Numbered from the stretch's first letter, positions 25,517 to 41,003 are shown. The stretch: DNA of 64,000 nucleotides from Allotamlana fucoidanivorans (GCF_006265225.1 NZ_VDCS01000002.1:248001-312000); one strand, 5' to 3'. Made by a program: numbers and translations. Notes: generated by a model from the sequence alone, not told the origin.

Positions 25517-27079
25517 CTATTTTTTTGGTATAATTTTAAATGAAAATGCATAATCACCAGCTTTTTGTGGTAATTCAATTTTTAAACCTTCAGCATCTGT
25601 TTTAAAATTCAACTTGCCTTCTACCCCTAGCATTTCTATTGAATCAATCTCATAATCATACAAGTTGTTACCTGCTTTTAGGCTACGAATTGTTAATTCT
25701 TGACCTTGTGGCCAATCTAACACTATGGCATAAAGCACATCTTCTTTGGTGGTAAAACGAATATCTTTAGCGGTGTTATCTGCATTTTTTTCTTCGCTTA
25801 AATGACCTTCAATAACTTGAGCATCTCCTTCTCCATATATTTTAAAGGTTCTGGTACCATAAATAGCCTCTCCATTTACTTTTAACCATGCCCCCATTTC
25901 TAATAAGCGCTCTTTAACAGGTTCTGGTATCGTACCATCTGCTCTAGGTGTAATATTTAATAATACTGCCCCATTTTTACTTACTACATCAACTAAAAAA
26001 TCTATGAGTCTATTGGTAGATTTATACCTTGGGTTACTTATATGCGACCAAGATTTCCAATCGATAGAATCATCTGTTAACCAAGGAAAGTCTTGTTTTT
26101 CACTCATTCTTGCACGTTCTAAATCTAACACCGCCGAACCTTTAGCAAAGTCATAGAACTTATATGTTGACACCACATCTTTACCTTGTTTTTCAGCATG
26201 ATTGTAATAGTAGGCCAAAAACTCCTTTCGGTGTTCTTCACTAATCACGTCCATTTTGTTATCAAACCAAACTAAATCTGGGTCATATTTATCAACAATT
26301 TCCTTAAGTCTATTTAACCATTCATCGTTAAATGCCTTATCTGCTAAAGGGTAATAACGTTTAACTCCTGCATCAATTTCATGTGGATGTAATGGCATTT
26401 GGTTATCCCCTTTTTTTAATTTAGGCCCGTATAAACCAGCATATTTAGGATTGGAAGCATCTGTTGTTTCATCCCAAGTTGGATACCAGCCAAACAACCA
26501 GTGACGGTGATATGTTGCAATAAACTTCATATCACGTTTACGAATTTCTTTTGAAAGTTCACCCATAATATCGCGTTTTGGCCCCATATCTTTGACATCC
26601 CACTCTGTTAAATCACTGTCCCACATAGCAAAACCATCGGCGTGTTCTGAAACGGGTCCAGCAAATTTGGCTCCTGCCTTTTGAAACAGATCGGCCCATT
26701 CGGCGGCATTAAATTTTTCAGCCTTAAACATGGGAATAAAATCCTTGTAACCAAATTCATTAAGAGGTCCATACGTTTTTACATGATGCTCATAAAACTT
26801 TGTGGGTTTGCCATTTTTAGCTTCTGGGTTATCGGCATTCACATACATCCAGTGTGCATACCATTCATTTTCATATTCTGGCACAGAATATGGCCCCCAA
26901 TGACAATAAATACCAAATTTAGCATCTAAAAACCACTCCGGTGTTTCATGTTGTTTTAAAGATTCCCAATCTTTGGTATATTTAGGTTCTTTTTCACCTT
27001 GAGCCTGTTCGTGTTTAACCTCCTTACATGAAATTGCAATTAAGCAAGTTGCTAGTATAAACTGTGTTAAATATCTCAT
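25517..27079 (-). CDS. GH29 alpha-L-fucosidase/alpha-L-galactosidase, lipoprotein
   Basis: This retaining exo-alpha-L-glycosidase of family GH29 has 520 residues. It has a lipobox AISC (Cys18). The TIM barrel has FGIYCHWGPYSVPEY, FIPMFKAEKFNAAEWADL, and the nucleophile D273 in LVWFDN. The active-site segment normally reading HHDGF is EHADGF here, so one of the paired His residues that touch the sugar is Ala; the paralogue at 53667 keeps both. A beta-sandwich domain follows from about 400. GH29 enzymes accept L-fucose, and some act on L-galactose, its 6-hydroxy analogue found in porphyran. Given the neighbouring GH86-like and GH117 genes, alpha-L-galactosidase is a real possibility. It sits 124 bases after GH3. 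Confidence 0.9.
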   Translation of the reverse strand: MRYLTQFILATCLIAISCKEVKHEQAQGEKEPKYTKDWESLKQHETPEWFLDAKFGIYCHWGPYSVPEYENEWYAHWMYVNADNPEAKNGKPTKFYEHHVKTYGPLNEFGYKDFIPMFKAEKFNAAEWADLFQKAGAKFAGPVSEHADGFAMWDSDLTEWDVKDMGPKRDIMGELSKEIRKRDMKFIATYHRHWLFGWYPTWDETTDASNPKYAGLYGPKLKKGDNQMPLHPHEIDAGVKRYYPLADKAFNDEWLNRLKEIVDKYDPDLVWFDNKMDVISEEHRKEFLAYYYNHAEKQGKDVVSTYKFYDFAKGSAVLDLERARMSEKQDFPWLTDDSIDWKSWSHISNPRYKSTNRLIDFLVDVVSKNGAVLLNITPRADGTIPEPVKERLLEMGAWLKVNGEAIYGTRTFKIYGEGDAQVIEGHLSEEKNADNTAKDIRFTTKEDVLYAIVLDWPQGQELTIRSLKAGNNLYDYEIDSIEMLGVEGKLNFKTDAEGLKIELPQKAGDYAFSFKIIPKK

Positions 27080-27203
27080 TCTTCTTTAGTTTAATTATAT
27101 TTTTTGAGCCAATCCAAAAAAATCAGCACCTTTTATTACATTAATATATTTACAAAAGAACGACAATATTTTTATATATAAAAAATTATTTCATATATGA
27201 TGA

Positions 27204-29423
27204 CTAAAAATTAATACTCATTTTAACAGGTTTAGCCCCTCCAAGCTTTTCACTTAACTTTGAAGGCAAAGCACCACTCACAAAAATGATATGTTCTCCC
27301 TTTCTTAACACCTTTTTTCCATTTTCATCAAATTGATGAAACGCAGTTTCTGTTAATGGAATGGTAACTAACTTTTTCTCTCCTGATTTTAAAAACACGC
27401 GTTTAAACGATTTTAAATCGTATAAAGGATCTTTTATACCCCCAAAAGGCGAACTAATATATAATTGAACAACTTCTTCAGCATCAACAGTCCCCGTATT
27501 GGTTACTTCAACACTAACATTATAATCGGTATCAATAGTAAGGTTATCATATACAAAAGTGGTATATGTTAAACCAAAACCAAAAGGAAACTGAGGTTCT
27601 TCTTTCATGTATTTATACGTTCTGCCTTTCATATTATAATCTTCATACGGCGGTAATTGATCAACAGATTTAGGAAACGTTATTGGTAATTTTCCAGACG
27701 GAGATACATCTCCGAATAACACATCGGCTACAGCATTACCACCTTCTTCACCAGGATACCAGACAAATAACACGGCATCTACTATATCATACAGCTCAGG
27801 AATAGCAATAGGGCTTCCCCCTGTTAAAACCAGTACAATAGGTTTATCTGTCTGTTTTCTAATCTTCTTAATATAATTAATTTGATTTTGAGGTAATTTA
27901 ATATCCGTTCTATCCCCTTTTTCACTTGATGCAATAGCTTCTCCTTCTTCTCCCTCTAATAACGCAGAAATCCCCATTACAGCGATACAAACATCAGACT
28001 TTCCGGCTTCACCTGTAGACCAATCAATTGGGTTAACATTCTCTCTAAATGGTAAAATACCTGCTTTATAATTTATACTAGTACCAGGGCTAACTTTACT
28101 CACTATACCATCAAGAATGGTTTGAGTACTACTTGTTAAACCATAATAATTGCCTAATAATACTTCTTCATTTGACGCATTAGGACCAACAACATATAAA
28201 GTACGCGTATCTTTTTTAAGAGGTAAAACTTGGTTCTTGTTTTTTAATAAAACGATAGATTTTTGTGCCACCTCACGTGCAATTTTTCTATGGTCGTCAG
28301 AATCAACAACATCTGCTGTAATACTATCAAATGGATTTAGCCCTACAGGGTCAAACAAGCCCAGCTTGAATCTTGTCATTAGGTTTTCCTTTAATCTTTC
28401 ATCAAGTAAATCTTCAGTTATAAAGCCTTTATTTATAGCATTTTTTAAAACCGTATACACATTACCACAATTAATATTTGTGCCGCTTTTTAATGCTAAA
28501 GCTGCCGATTCTTCGCGCGTTTTTGTTACTTTATGAAATGCATGAAAATCATTAATAGCACCACAATCTGAAACTATATACCCTTTAAACCCCCATTCTT
28601 TGCGTAGTATATCTTGTAATAAATACGGACTACCACAACAAGGCACCCCTAAGGTTCTATTATACGCCCCCATAACCCCTTCTACGTCGGCTTCTTTTAC
28701 CAGCGCCTCAAAAGCAGGTAAATAGGTTTCAAACAAATCTTTTTTAGTAACTACAGCATCAAACTCATGCCTAAACTCCTCTGGGCCACTATGCACGGCA
28801 TAATGTTTAGCACAGGCTGCAGCTTTAATATAATTAGGGTTATCACCTTGCAAGCCTTTTACAAAAGCCACTCCTATTCTAGACGTAAGAAAAGGGTCTT
28901 CTCCATAGGTTTCTTGCCCTCTACCCCAACGTGGATCTCTAAAAATATTAACATTAGGCGACCAAAAGGTTAGTCCTGCATATCGGCTTCTGTTATTTAT
29001 TTTTATGGCTTCATTATACTTTGCTCGTGCTTCATTGGAAATAGCATTTCCCACTTTTAAAATCAAGTCCTCGTCAAAAGTAGCCCCCATAGCTATGGCT
29101 TGTGGAAAAACTGTAGCTCTACCATTGCGAGCCACCCCATGCAATGCCTCATTCCACCAATTGTATTCAGGCATACCCAAACGTTCTATTGGAGGGCAAA
29201 CATCTAACATTTGAGAGCACTTTTCTTCTAAGGTCATCTCTTTTACCAAAAGATCAACGCGCTCTTCTTTAGAAAGCTTCGTGTTTTCCCATGGAAATTT
29301 ATATGCAATTTCCTTTTGAGGTGACAGTGTCTCTTTAGCCTTTTGGTTTTTTTTACAATTAAAAAAAACTAAAATGGATACTATGACTATACCTAAAACT
29401 CTAATTCTGTTGTTCATTTTCAT
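27204..29423 (-). CDS. GH3 beta-glycosidase (xylosidase/glucosidase type)
   Basis: This is a retaining exo-beta-glycosidase of family GH3, 739 residues. The leader ends FFNC (Cys23), indicating a lipoprotein. The N-terminal barrel carries WWNEALHGVARNG, FWSPNVNIFRDPRWGRGQETYGEDP, KHYAVHS and the nucleophile D286 in IVSDCGAI. The alpha/beta-sandwich contains LLEGEEGEA, the region that supplies the acid/base Glu, and a C-terminal fibronectin-like domain follows (about 625-739). The NVNIFRDPRWGRGQETYGEDP pattern is common in beta-xylosidase-type members. Gene order is sulfatase, GH3 (20-base spacing), GH29. Together with GH43 it could handle the xylan found with red-algal galactans, though beta-glucosidase or galactosidase activity cannot be excluded. 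Confidence 0.92.
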   Translation of the reverse strand: MKMNNRIRVLGIVIVSILVFFNCKKNQKAKETLSPQKEIAYKFPWENTKLSKEERVDLLVKEMTLEEKCSQMLDVCPPIERLGMPEYNWWNEALHGVARNGRATVFPQAIAMGATFDEDLILKVGNAISNEARAKYNEAIKINNRSRYAGLTFWSPNVNIFRDPRWGRGQETYGEDPFLTSRIGVAFVKGLQGDNPNYIKAAACAKHYAVHSGPEEFRHEFDAVVTKKDLFETYLPAFEALVKEADVEGVMGAYNRTLGVPCCGSPYLLQDILRKEWGFKGYIVSDCGAINDFHAFHKVTKTREESAALALKSGTNINCGNVYTVLKNAINKGFITEDLLDERLKENLMTRFKLGLFDPVGLNPFDSITADVVDSDDHRKIAREVAQKSIVLLKNKNQVLPLKKDTRTLYVVGPNASNEEVLLGNYYGLTSSTQTILDGIVSKVSPGTSINYKAGILPFRENVNPIDWSTGEAGKSDVCIAVMGISALLEGEEGEAIASSEKGDRTDIKLPQNQINYIKKIRKQTDKPIVLVLTGGSPIAIPELYDIVDAVLFVWYPGEEGGNAVADVLFGDVSPSGKLPITFPKSVDQLPPYEDYNMKGRTYKYMKEEPQFPFGFGLTYTTFVYDNLTIDTDYNVSVEVTNTGTVDAEEVVQLYISSPFGGIKDPLYDLKSFKRVFLKSGEKKLVTIPLTETAFHQFDENGKKVLRKGEHIIFVSGALPSKLSEKLGGAKPVKMSINF

Positions 29424-29443
29424 CTTTTACTTACGCTATAAAA

Positions 29444-31126
29444 TCAATCATTCCAATGTGCATCAATAACTTTTTGAATATGCGGAAACTTCTCGCCATC
29501 TTCTTCATTTAATTCTAATCGCTTTGCCTTTAACTGCTCTTTCAAATTTGCTATGACAGATTTATATTTAGGATTATCATAGGCATTATTCATTTCTTGA
29601 GGATCATTCTTTAAATCATAAAACTCCCAAGCCACTGGCGTGTGCATGGTAAACCTATTACCCCAACTTTTCTTATTCCACTCAGCGTTCGGATCATCTG
29701 TATCTACCCAATATCTTCCATAGTAAAAAATTAATTTATACTCCTTGGTTCTAATTCCAAAGTGAGCTGGATTGGCATGAGCATGTGCCATGTGCATCCA
29801 ATACCTATAGTAGGTTGATTGTTGCCAACCTTCTGGCTCTTCACCCGTTTGCAAAATATGTTTAAAACTGTGCCCCTGCATTTGTTCTGGTGCGGTTCCT
29901 CCTGCTAATTCAATTAAAGTAGGTGCAAAATCTGTATTATTTATAATGGCATCGGTTCTAGTTCCTGCTTTAATGGATTTTGGATATCTTACAAAAAATG
30001 GCATACGCATAGATTCATCATACATCCATCGTTTATCTATATAATCATGTTCTCCTAACATAAAACCCTGATCGCCAGTATAAACAATAATAGTGTTGTC
30101 ATATAACCCTTCCTCCTTTAAATACTTCACTAATCTAGCAACGTTGTCATCTACACCTTTTACACATCTTAAGTAACGCTTTAAATATTCCTGATAAGTC
30201 TTACTAGTATAAGCATTTCCTTCTAAATGATCTGCTTGCGTAATATCAAAATCTGGATTATTGTGCTTAATATAATTATCACTCCAAAGACGCATACCCA
30301 TATGACGAATAGTATTACGTTTTGACACAGAGGAACCAATATCATGAATTAAAGAATCGTTTTTTCCTCTGGTGGCCACAGAACCATTATTCGCATTATA
30401 ATACAAACTGGCTGGTTCAGGAATAAACGTATCTTCTAAATACTCTTTGTATCGCGGGGCATATTCAAAGTCGTCATGTGGTGCTTTAAATTGATGTACT
30501 AGGAAGAAGGGCTTGTCTTTATCTCTTTTGTTTTTTAACCACTCCAATGTAATATCAGTAATAACGTCTGAACTATGCCCTTTGTATTGTTTTCCTTCAT
30601 AACCAGGGAGTTCTGCAAATGGTTTGTATGGTACTCCACTTTCTGTCAAAATTGGATCAAAATATGAACCCTGCTGATGGTGTTGTGAAAATATATTATA
30701 ATAATCAAAATTAGGTTGATGTGTTAAATGCCATTTCCCTACAAGAGCAGTTTGGTATCCCAATTTTTTCATCTCCATAGGTAAATATTGTCTATTCGTT
30801 TCTACTTCACCCTCTAGGTCTAATACGCCATTAGCCTGACTATATTGACCAGATATAATAGAAGCTCTACTTGGAGTACAAATAGAATTCGTTACAAAAC
30901 AATTGTCAAAAATCAAGCCTTCTTTCGCTATTTGATCTAAAGTTGGCGTTGGATTCAGTCCTGCTAAACGACTTCCATAAATACCAAATGCCTGCGTGGT
31001 ATGGTCATCAGACATGATAAAAATAACATTAGGCTGCTTTGATTGTTTTTGAGCATTTTGAGCACAGGATAACATTGATAAACCTGTAAAAAAAACAGCT
31101 GCGAAATATAATAATTTGTGGGTCAT
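29444..31126 (-). CDS. S1-family sulfatase, lipoprotein
   Basis: This formylglycine sulfatase of 560 residues has a lipobox MLSC (Cys21). The catalytic Cys is C83 in CTPSR. Active-site residues lie in IMSDDH (about 38-41), GKWHL, YTGDQGFMLGEHDYIDKRWMYDE and the Lys/His of QFKAPHDD. The GEHDYIDKRWMYDESMRMPFF stretch is typical of the glucosamine-6-sulfatase-like subfamily (S1_11), which includes a porphyran L-galactose-6-sulfatase from gut Bacteroides; subfamily placement here is from memory of that pattern. It heads the leftward cluster GH3-GH29-GH86-like-lipoprotein-GH43-lactonase and is divergent from another sulfatase across 437 bases that contain a strong inverted repeat. Confidence 0.92.
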   Translation of the reverse strand: MTHKLLYFAAVFFTGLSMLSCAQNAQKQSKQPNVIFIMSDDHTTQAFGIYGSRLAGLNPTPTLDQIAKEGLIFDNCFVTNSICTPSRASIISGQYSQANGVLDLEGEVETNRQYLPMEMKKLGYQTALVGKWHLTHQPNFDYYNIFSQHHQQGSYFDPILTESGVPYKPFAELPGYEGKQYKGHSSDVITDITLEWLKNKRDKDKPFFLVHQFKAPHDDFEYAPRYKEYLEDTFIPEPASLYYNANNGSVATRGKNDSLIHDIGSSVSKRNTIRHMGMRLWSDNYIKHNNPDFDITQADHLEGNAYTSKTYQEYLKRYLRCVKGVDDNVARLVKYLKEEGLYDNTIIVYTGDQGFMLGEHDYIDKRWMYDESMRMPFFVRYPKSIKAGTRTDAIINNTDFAPTLIELAGGTAPEQMQGHSFKHILQTGEEPEGWQQSTYYRYWMHMAHAHANPAHFGIRTKEYKLIFYYGRYWVDTDDPNAEWNKKSWGNRFTMHTPVAWEFYDLKNDPQEMNNAYDNPKYKSVIANLKEQLKAKRLELNEEDGEKFPHIQKVIDAHWND

Positions 31127-31477
31127 AAATAATTTAATTTAGAAACTATAAATATCGGAAAAACTCATAAGCTATAAGGACAAGATATGGTTTTAAACAC
31201 ACATGTATTGTTCAAATCAAGTAAGTTTTAGCCTGATTTTAAAATAAAATATAAAATAAACCTTTTTAAATTTTAATAATTGAAGCTACATAATAATAAA
31301 TACATCATTCTAAAACATAAAAGTATCAACTCTAATTTTGCTTTAAACTACTTTGAATCATACTTAACACAAACAGCCTCTATTTCGCAAAATTTAAAGC
31401 TATGTTTATAGTTTAGTGGTTAGCTATTGAAACAAAATTATCTTTTATTACATTAGCTAAATATTTGTGGTGTTAAT

Positions 31478-31507
31478 TTAAACATATGTCATACGGCATA
31501 TGTTTAA
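31478..31507. promoter_or_regulatory. Perfect 11-bp inverted repeat, candidate PUL operator
   Basis: TTAAACATATG (31478-31488) and CATATGTTTAA (31497-31507) are exact reverse complements separated by 8 bases (TCATACGG). The repeat lies 56 bases before the sulfatase ATG at 31564, within the 437-base region shared with the divergent sulfatase at 31126. I see nothing else distinct in that region apart from AT-rich sequence. Geometry suits a dimeric regulator such as the HTCS encoded downstream; binding is inference. Confidence 0.5.
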
Positions 31508-31563
31508 TAATTATGATTTTTATAAACTAAAAACAGATCTTAACTATAATAACAGAAAAAAGA

Positions 31564-36370
<4,807 letters not shown>

Positions 36371-36401
36371 TAATTTCATTTCGCATATTTAAAATACTGC
36401 T

Positions 36402-39400
36402 ATGATACATCCTATCCAAAGTTTTAAACTCAAGCTGCTAGCTACGTTAGTGACTTACTTCTGTTTAAATTTTGGCTTTTCTCAAAACAACGTACATTTT
36501 GAACATATAACAACTAATAACGGTCTGTCTCAAAGTGATGTTAATAGTATTTATCAAGATAATAAGGGATTTTTATGGTTTGGTACACATGAAGGTTTAA
36601 ATAAATTTGATGGCTACAATTTCAAGGTGTACACACCAAACTCCCAAACTCATGATTATGAAGGTATAAGTAGCAGCTTAATATTTGCAATTACAGGAGA
36701 TGATGATGATAATCTTTGGGTAGGTACTACTGGTGATGGACTAAATTACTTCGATACCTCTGTTGAACGTTTTAAGGTTTTCAAACATGAAGATAAAAAT
36801 CCAAATAGTTTAATTAGTAATCATATTAGTTCCCTTTTCAGAGACTCCAGCAATAAGCTTTGGATTGGTACTTTTAATGGACTTGATATGATTGACCTAA
36901 ATAAAGGATTAGACTCCATCCATTTCAATCATTTTAACTTTGATGGCGGTAATTTTGTATCCAACTTTGAAAATAAAACGATCTATTCAATCTTTGAAGA
37001 TAAGCATGGACAAATTTGGGTGGGAGGAGCTAGAGGACTTTATAAATTGTCTCGGGACTCTAGCGGTGAACTCTATCTTAGATTTATCAATGAATTGATA
37101 AATCTCCCCTATACGTCGGTACGATGTATTGCAGAAGATCAGTTTGGGAGATTATTAATTGGTACTGTTGGTGGTTTATATGTATTAAAAAATGAAGGTG
37201 ACTCTTATTGGGCAGATTGGATTCATAAAGGGTTCTATAATGATATACTCGTAGAAAAAAACAATATTTGGGCTGGAACAAACAGTGGCTTAATAAGTTT
37301 CAAATATAGCGGTAATACCGGAAAAATTATTGTTTTTAAGCAATATAGCTATGACCCAATGAGTCCCATGAGTTTAAGCAAAAATATTGTAAAATCTCTT
37401 TATAAAGACAAAACTGGTATTATTTGGATTGGAACAAATGGTGGTGGAGTTAATAAGTTTGATCCTTACAGAAAGGATTTCAAGCATATTAAAAAAACCT
37501 TAAATTCCACAAGTTTAAGTTATGACAAAATACGATCTCTTTTTGAAGACAGTAACGGTACGTTATGGATAGGAACAGAGGGAGGAGGTTTGAATATGCT
37601 CTTAAAAGCGAATGAGGATGAATTGTACACTAGCTTTCAACATTTGTCATCCCCTCGCAAACCTTTCACTATCTATGAAGTAAAACGTGGAGATCGCAAA
37701 ATATTGTTGATTGGAACTGAAGGGGCTCCTAAATTACTAGAAATTGACATTACCAACCCTCGCCCCCTTTCAAATAAGGATGTTAAAAAATACGAAGACG
37801 TCTCTGGAAGCGTTTTTGCCTTATTAGAAGATAAACATAAAAATTTGTGGATTGGAACTTACAATGCAGGAATCAATAGGTGGTTATATGATTCAGAAAC
37901 CAATAGTTTCAAAAAAGATATTCTCTTTGCCGATAAAAATGACCCGCATAGTTTATCAAGTAATATTATAAGAAACATCCTTGAAGATCATTCAGGAAAC
38001 CTTTGGTTTGCAACTGGTAATGGTTTATGCAAACTAACTCCAAACGAAGCTCTTAAAGATAAACCAAAGTTTGAAGTTTTTCAAAATGATCCTAAAAATA
38101 ATAGGTCCATAAGTCATAATTATATTTTAGAGTTATTTGAAAGTTCCAAGAATGAGCTTTGGATTGGAACATTTGGAGGTGGATTGAATAAGTTTATCCC
38201 ATCTAAAAACAAATTAAAAGGAGAGTTCGTTTCTTATCTTATGAAAGATGGTTTACCTAACAATGTAATCAAAGGAATTCTAGAAGATGACCAAGGATTT
38301 TTGTGGCTCTCAACAAATAAAGGCCTATCAAAGTTTGACCCTAAAAAGGTATCTTTTAAGAATTATGACATGAATGATGGGTTGCAAAATAATGAGTTTC
38401 AAGAATTAGCCAGACTGAAAAGGAGAAATGGTGAGATGCTTTTTGGGGGTATAAACGGATTCAATGCTTTTTTTCCCGAAAACATAAAGGACAATCATGT
38501 TGAAGCTGAAACGGTTATTACCAAATTATCTGTTTCTAATCAGGTCGTAAATATTGGAGATCAAGTTAACGGAAGGGTTATCTTAGAACAAAGTATTAAT
38601 CAGACAGACAAAATAACTTTGAAACATAATGAGAATAATCTTTCTTTTGAATTTGGTGCTCTTCATTATGCTTCTCCAGATAAGAATAAGTTTGCCTACA
38701 TACTTGAGGGTTTTGATGAAGACTGGGTCTATACCACTTCAAGCAAACGCTTTGCAACGTATACTAATCTATCACCAGGCACCTATACCTTAAAGGTAAA
38801 AGCCTCCAATAACGATGGTATTTGGGATAAAACTCCTTCCGAAATAAAAATTGAGATTATACCTCCATTTTGGCGTACTACATGGGCCTATCTAATATAT
38901 TATGTCCTAATAATTGGATTACTATTATTATTTAGACGGTATACGGTTATAAGTACAACTAAAAAACATCAACTTGAACTAGAACATTTTGAAAAAGAAA
39001 AAAGTGAAGAACTTCAAAAAATAAAGTTGGAATTCTTTACCAATATTTCTCATGAGTTAAGAACACCCCTTACTCTTATAAAGGGCCCCTTGAAATATCT
39101 CCAAAAAAATGGCGATCAACTTAATAGGAAAGTACTTCAAGAACAGTACACTTTGATGCAAAAAAACTGTGACTATCTATTACGTTTAGTAAATCAGTTA
39201 CTTGACTTTAGAAAAATAAATCAAGGAAAAATGAGATTAGTTATGCGCAAAGGAAATATTGTTGAATTTATAAAAGAAGTATGTGAACCTTTTCAATTCT
39301 TATCGCTGAAAAATCATGTTAACTTCCAATTTAAAACCAGAAATCCAAAAATCATAGCGTGGTTTGATCATGACGTAATTGAGAAAATCCTAAATAACCT

Positions 39401-40658
39401 ATTATCAAATGCATTTAACTATACTCCCGATAATGGAGAAATAAGGGTTGAAATTAATACCATTAAAGAAACCGTAAATTCTAATCTAGGGAAAAGAAAT
39501 TTAAACTTTGTTGAAATACAAGTTATTGATTCTGGTTTAGGTATAGAAAGTAACCGCTTGGAAAACATATTTGAACGATTTTACACAGAAAATAACCAGG
39601 CTAGAAATCACAGTAAAGGTGTTGGTATTGGTCTTGCATTTGTCAAAGACATCGTAGAACTTCATCAAGGAAAAATACATGTAATAAGTGAAATAAACAA
39701 AGGTAGTACTTTTACTGTTCATTTGCCTATAGAAAAGGAAGCCTACGAAGGAATTCCAGAGATAATATGTAAAGATGTTTCTGATAGTGATTTTAAACTA
39801 AGAACTTCAGAAACAGACTCAATGGCAATTAGTATGAATGACGATATTGTTGATCAAGACATTGATAAGTCTAGAGCTCAAAAGCCTGTTTTGCTTGTTG
39901 TTGATGACAATGAAGATATTAGGTCTTTTCTAAAGCAAGCCTTGTATAATAAATATATTGTCTATGAAGCCGAAAATGGCAAAGTTGGTCTTGAGCTTGC
40001 TGGAAAAATTATACCAAATGTCATTTTAACAGATATTTTAATGCCTGAAATGGACGGAATTGAATTTTGTAAACATGTTAAAAACCACAAAGAAACGAGT
40101 CATATCCCAGTAATAATACTTACCGCAAAACTCTCACAAGAAGATGAAATAGAGGGTCTAAAAACAGGGGCCGATGATTACATAAGAAAACCTTTTGATA
40201 TTGAACTCTTAGAACTAAAGCTTAAAAACATTGTTAATCATAGAAATAAATTAAGAAACAAATTCAATTCAGAAATCACGTTCAAACCAAAAGATGTGAC
40301 CGTAACTACCCAAGACGAACAGTTCTTACAACAAGCCATAGAAATTGTTGAAAAACATATGATGAACACCGATTTCAATGTTGAGATGCTTGTAAAAGAA
40401 ATGGGATTGAGTAGAAGTAATCTCTATTTAAAGTTCAAAGAGATTACAGGGTTATCCTCTAGTGAGTTTATTAGAAATATAAGACTCAAAAGGGCTGTAC
40501 AGCTTTTTCAAGCAAGTGATTATTCGGTAAAGGAAATTATGTATATGACAGGTTTTAATACAGCGTCTTATTTTGCGAAATGTTTTAAGAAACAGTTTGG
40601 AGTTATCCCAAGTGATTATGTAAGAAAAATAGCCAAAGAAAAAGCTTCTAACTCCTAA
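36402..40658 (+). CDS. Hybrid two-component system sensor/regulator (HTCS)
   Basis: This single-polypeptide two-component regulator of 1418 residues is typical of Bacteroidetes PULs. After a signal sequence there is a periplasmic two-bladed propeller sensor built from many LWFGTxxGLNKFD-like repeats (about 30-720), then a Y_Y_Y domain (about 745-815) and a transmembrane helix (about 826-846). The cytoplasmic part holds a histidine kinase with H884 in FTNISHELRTPL, an N-box NNLLSNAFNYTP near 998 and GVGIGLAFVK. A receiver domain follows with phosphoacceptor D1211 (LTDILMPEMDG), and an AraC-type helix-turn-helix ends the protein (about 1300-1410). It would sense a released oligosaccharide and activate the locus. 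The inverted repeat at 31478 is its most attractive binding site (inference). Confidence 0.98.
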   Translation: MIHPIQSFKLKLLATLVTYFCLNFGFSQNNVHFEHITTNNGLSQSDVNSIYQDNKGFLWFGTHEGLNKFDGYNFKVYTPNSQTHDYEGISSSLIFAITGDDDDNLWVGTTGDGLNYFDTSVERFKVFKHEDKNPNSLISNHISSLFRDSSNKLWIGTFNGLDMIDLNKGLDSIHFNHFNFDGGNFVSNFENKTIYSIFEDKHGQIWVGGARGLYKLSRDSSGELYLRFINELINLPYTSVRCIAEDQFGRLLIGTVGGLYVLKNEGDSYWADWIHKGFYNDILVEKNNIWAGTNSGLISFKYSGNTGKIIVFKQYSYDPMSPMSLSKNIVKSLYKDKTGIIWIGTNGGGVNKFDPYRKDFKHIKKTLNSTSLSYDKIRSLFEDSNGTLWIGTEGGGLNMLLKANEDELYTSFQHLSSPRKPFTIYEVKRGDRKILLIGTEGAPKLLEIDITNPRPLSNKDVKKYEDVSGSVFALLEDKHKNLWIGTYNAGINRWLYDSETNSFKKDILFADKNDPHSLSSNIIRNILEDHSGNLWFATGNGLCKLTPNEALKDKPKFEVFQNDPKNNRSISHNYILELFESSKNELWIGTFGGGLNKFIPSKNKLKGEFVSYLMKDGLPNNVIKGILEDDQGFLWLSTNKGLSKFDPKKVSFKNYDMNDGLQNNEFQELARLKRRNGEMLFGGINGFNAFFPENIKDNHVEAETVITKLSVSNQVVNIGDQVNGRVILEQSINQTDKITLKHNENNLSFEFGALHYASPDKNKFAYILEGFDEDWVYTTSSKRFATYTNLSPGTYTLKVKASNNDGIWDKTPSEIKIEIIPPFWRTTWAYLIYYVLIIGLLLLFRRYTVISTTKKHQLELEHFEKEKSEELQKIKLEFFTNISHELRTPLTLIKGPLKYLQKNGDQLNRKVLQEQYTLMQKNCDYLLRLVNQLLDFRKINQGKMRLVMRKGNIVEFIKEVCEPFQFLSLKNHVNFQFKTRNPKIIAWFDHDVIEKILNNLLSNAFNYTPDNGEIRVEINTIKETVNSNLGKRNLNFVEIQVIDSGLGIESNRLENIFERFYTENNQARNHSKGVGIGLAFVKDIVELHQGKIHVISEINKGSTFTVHLPIEKEAYEGIPEIICKDVSDSDFKLRTSETDSMAISMNDDIVDQDIDKSRAQKPVLLVVDDNEDIRSFLKQALYNKYIVYEAENGKVGLELAGKIIPNVILTDILMPEMDGIEFCKHVKNHKETSHIPVIILTAKLSQEDEIEGLKTGADDYIRKPFDIELLELKLKNIVNHRNKLRNKFNSEITFKPKDVTVTTQDEQFLQQAIEIVEKHMMNTDFNVEMLVKEMGLSRSNLYLKFKEITGLSSSEFIRNIRLKRAVQLFQASDYSVKEIMYMTGFNTASYFAKCFKKQFGVIPSDYVRKIAKEKASNS

Positions 40659-41003
40659 AACTACTCCCTATAAATAAACTTAAACTTGAGTGATTAACAA
40701 GAAAAAATAAAACAAACTGAAAGTATCTAACAGGTATTAGTATAAACATCAAACAGTAGAACTTTAAACACCTACTTAAAATTTAATCTTATTATGTAGT
40801 TTTAATCTTTATATATAAAGTACTTCATTTGATTGTAAGTATTTAGATTAAGTCAACTATACGCTTTAAATTTTATAATTTAATTAAGACGAGTAATAAG
40901 AAATAAAAGATTGACTTGTTACCGTAATTATTATTTTATAAATTACTATCCATTTAATACAACTGTCATATCATTTACATACTTAATTTCACTTACATCT
41001 TAA
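40659..41003. other. Gap between HTCS and TRAP genes
   Basis: This 345-base AT-rich region shows no ORF, no strong hairpin and no exact TAnnTTTG element in the rightward direction. Its length suggests that the TRAP genes have their own promoter. I see no CATATG motif in it. Confidence 0.3.
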
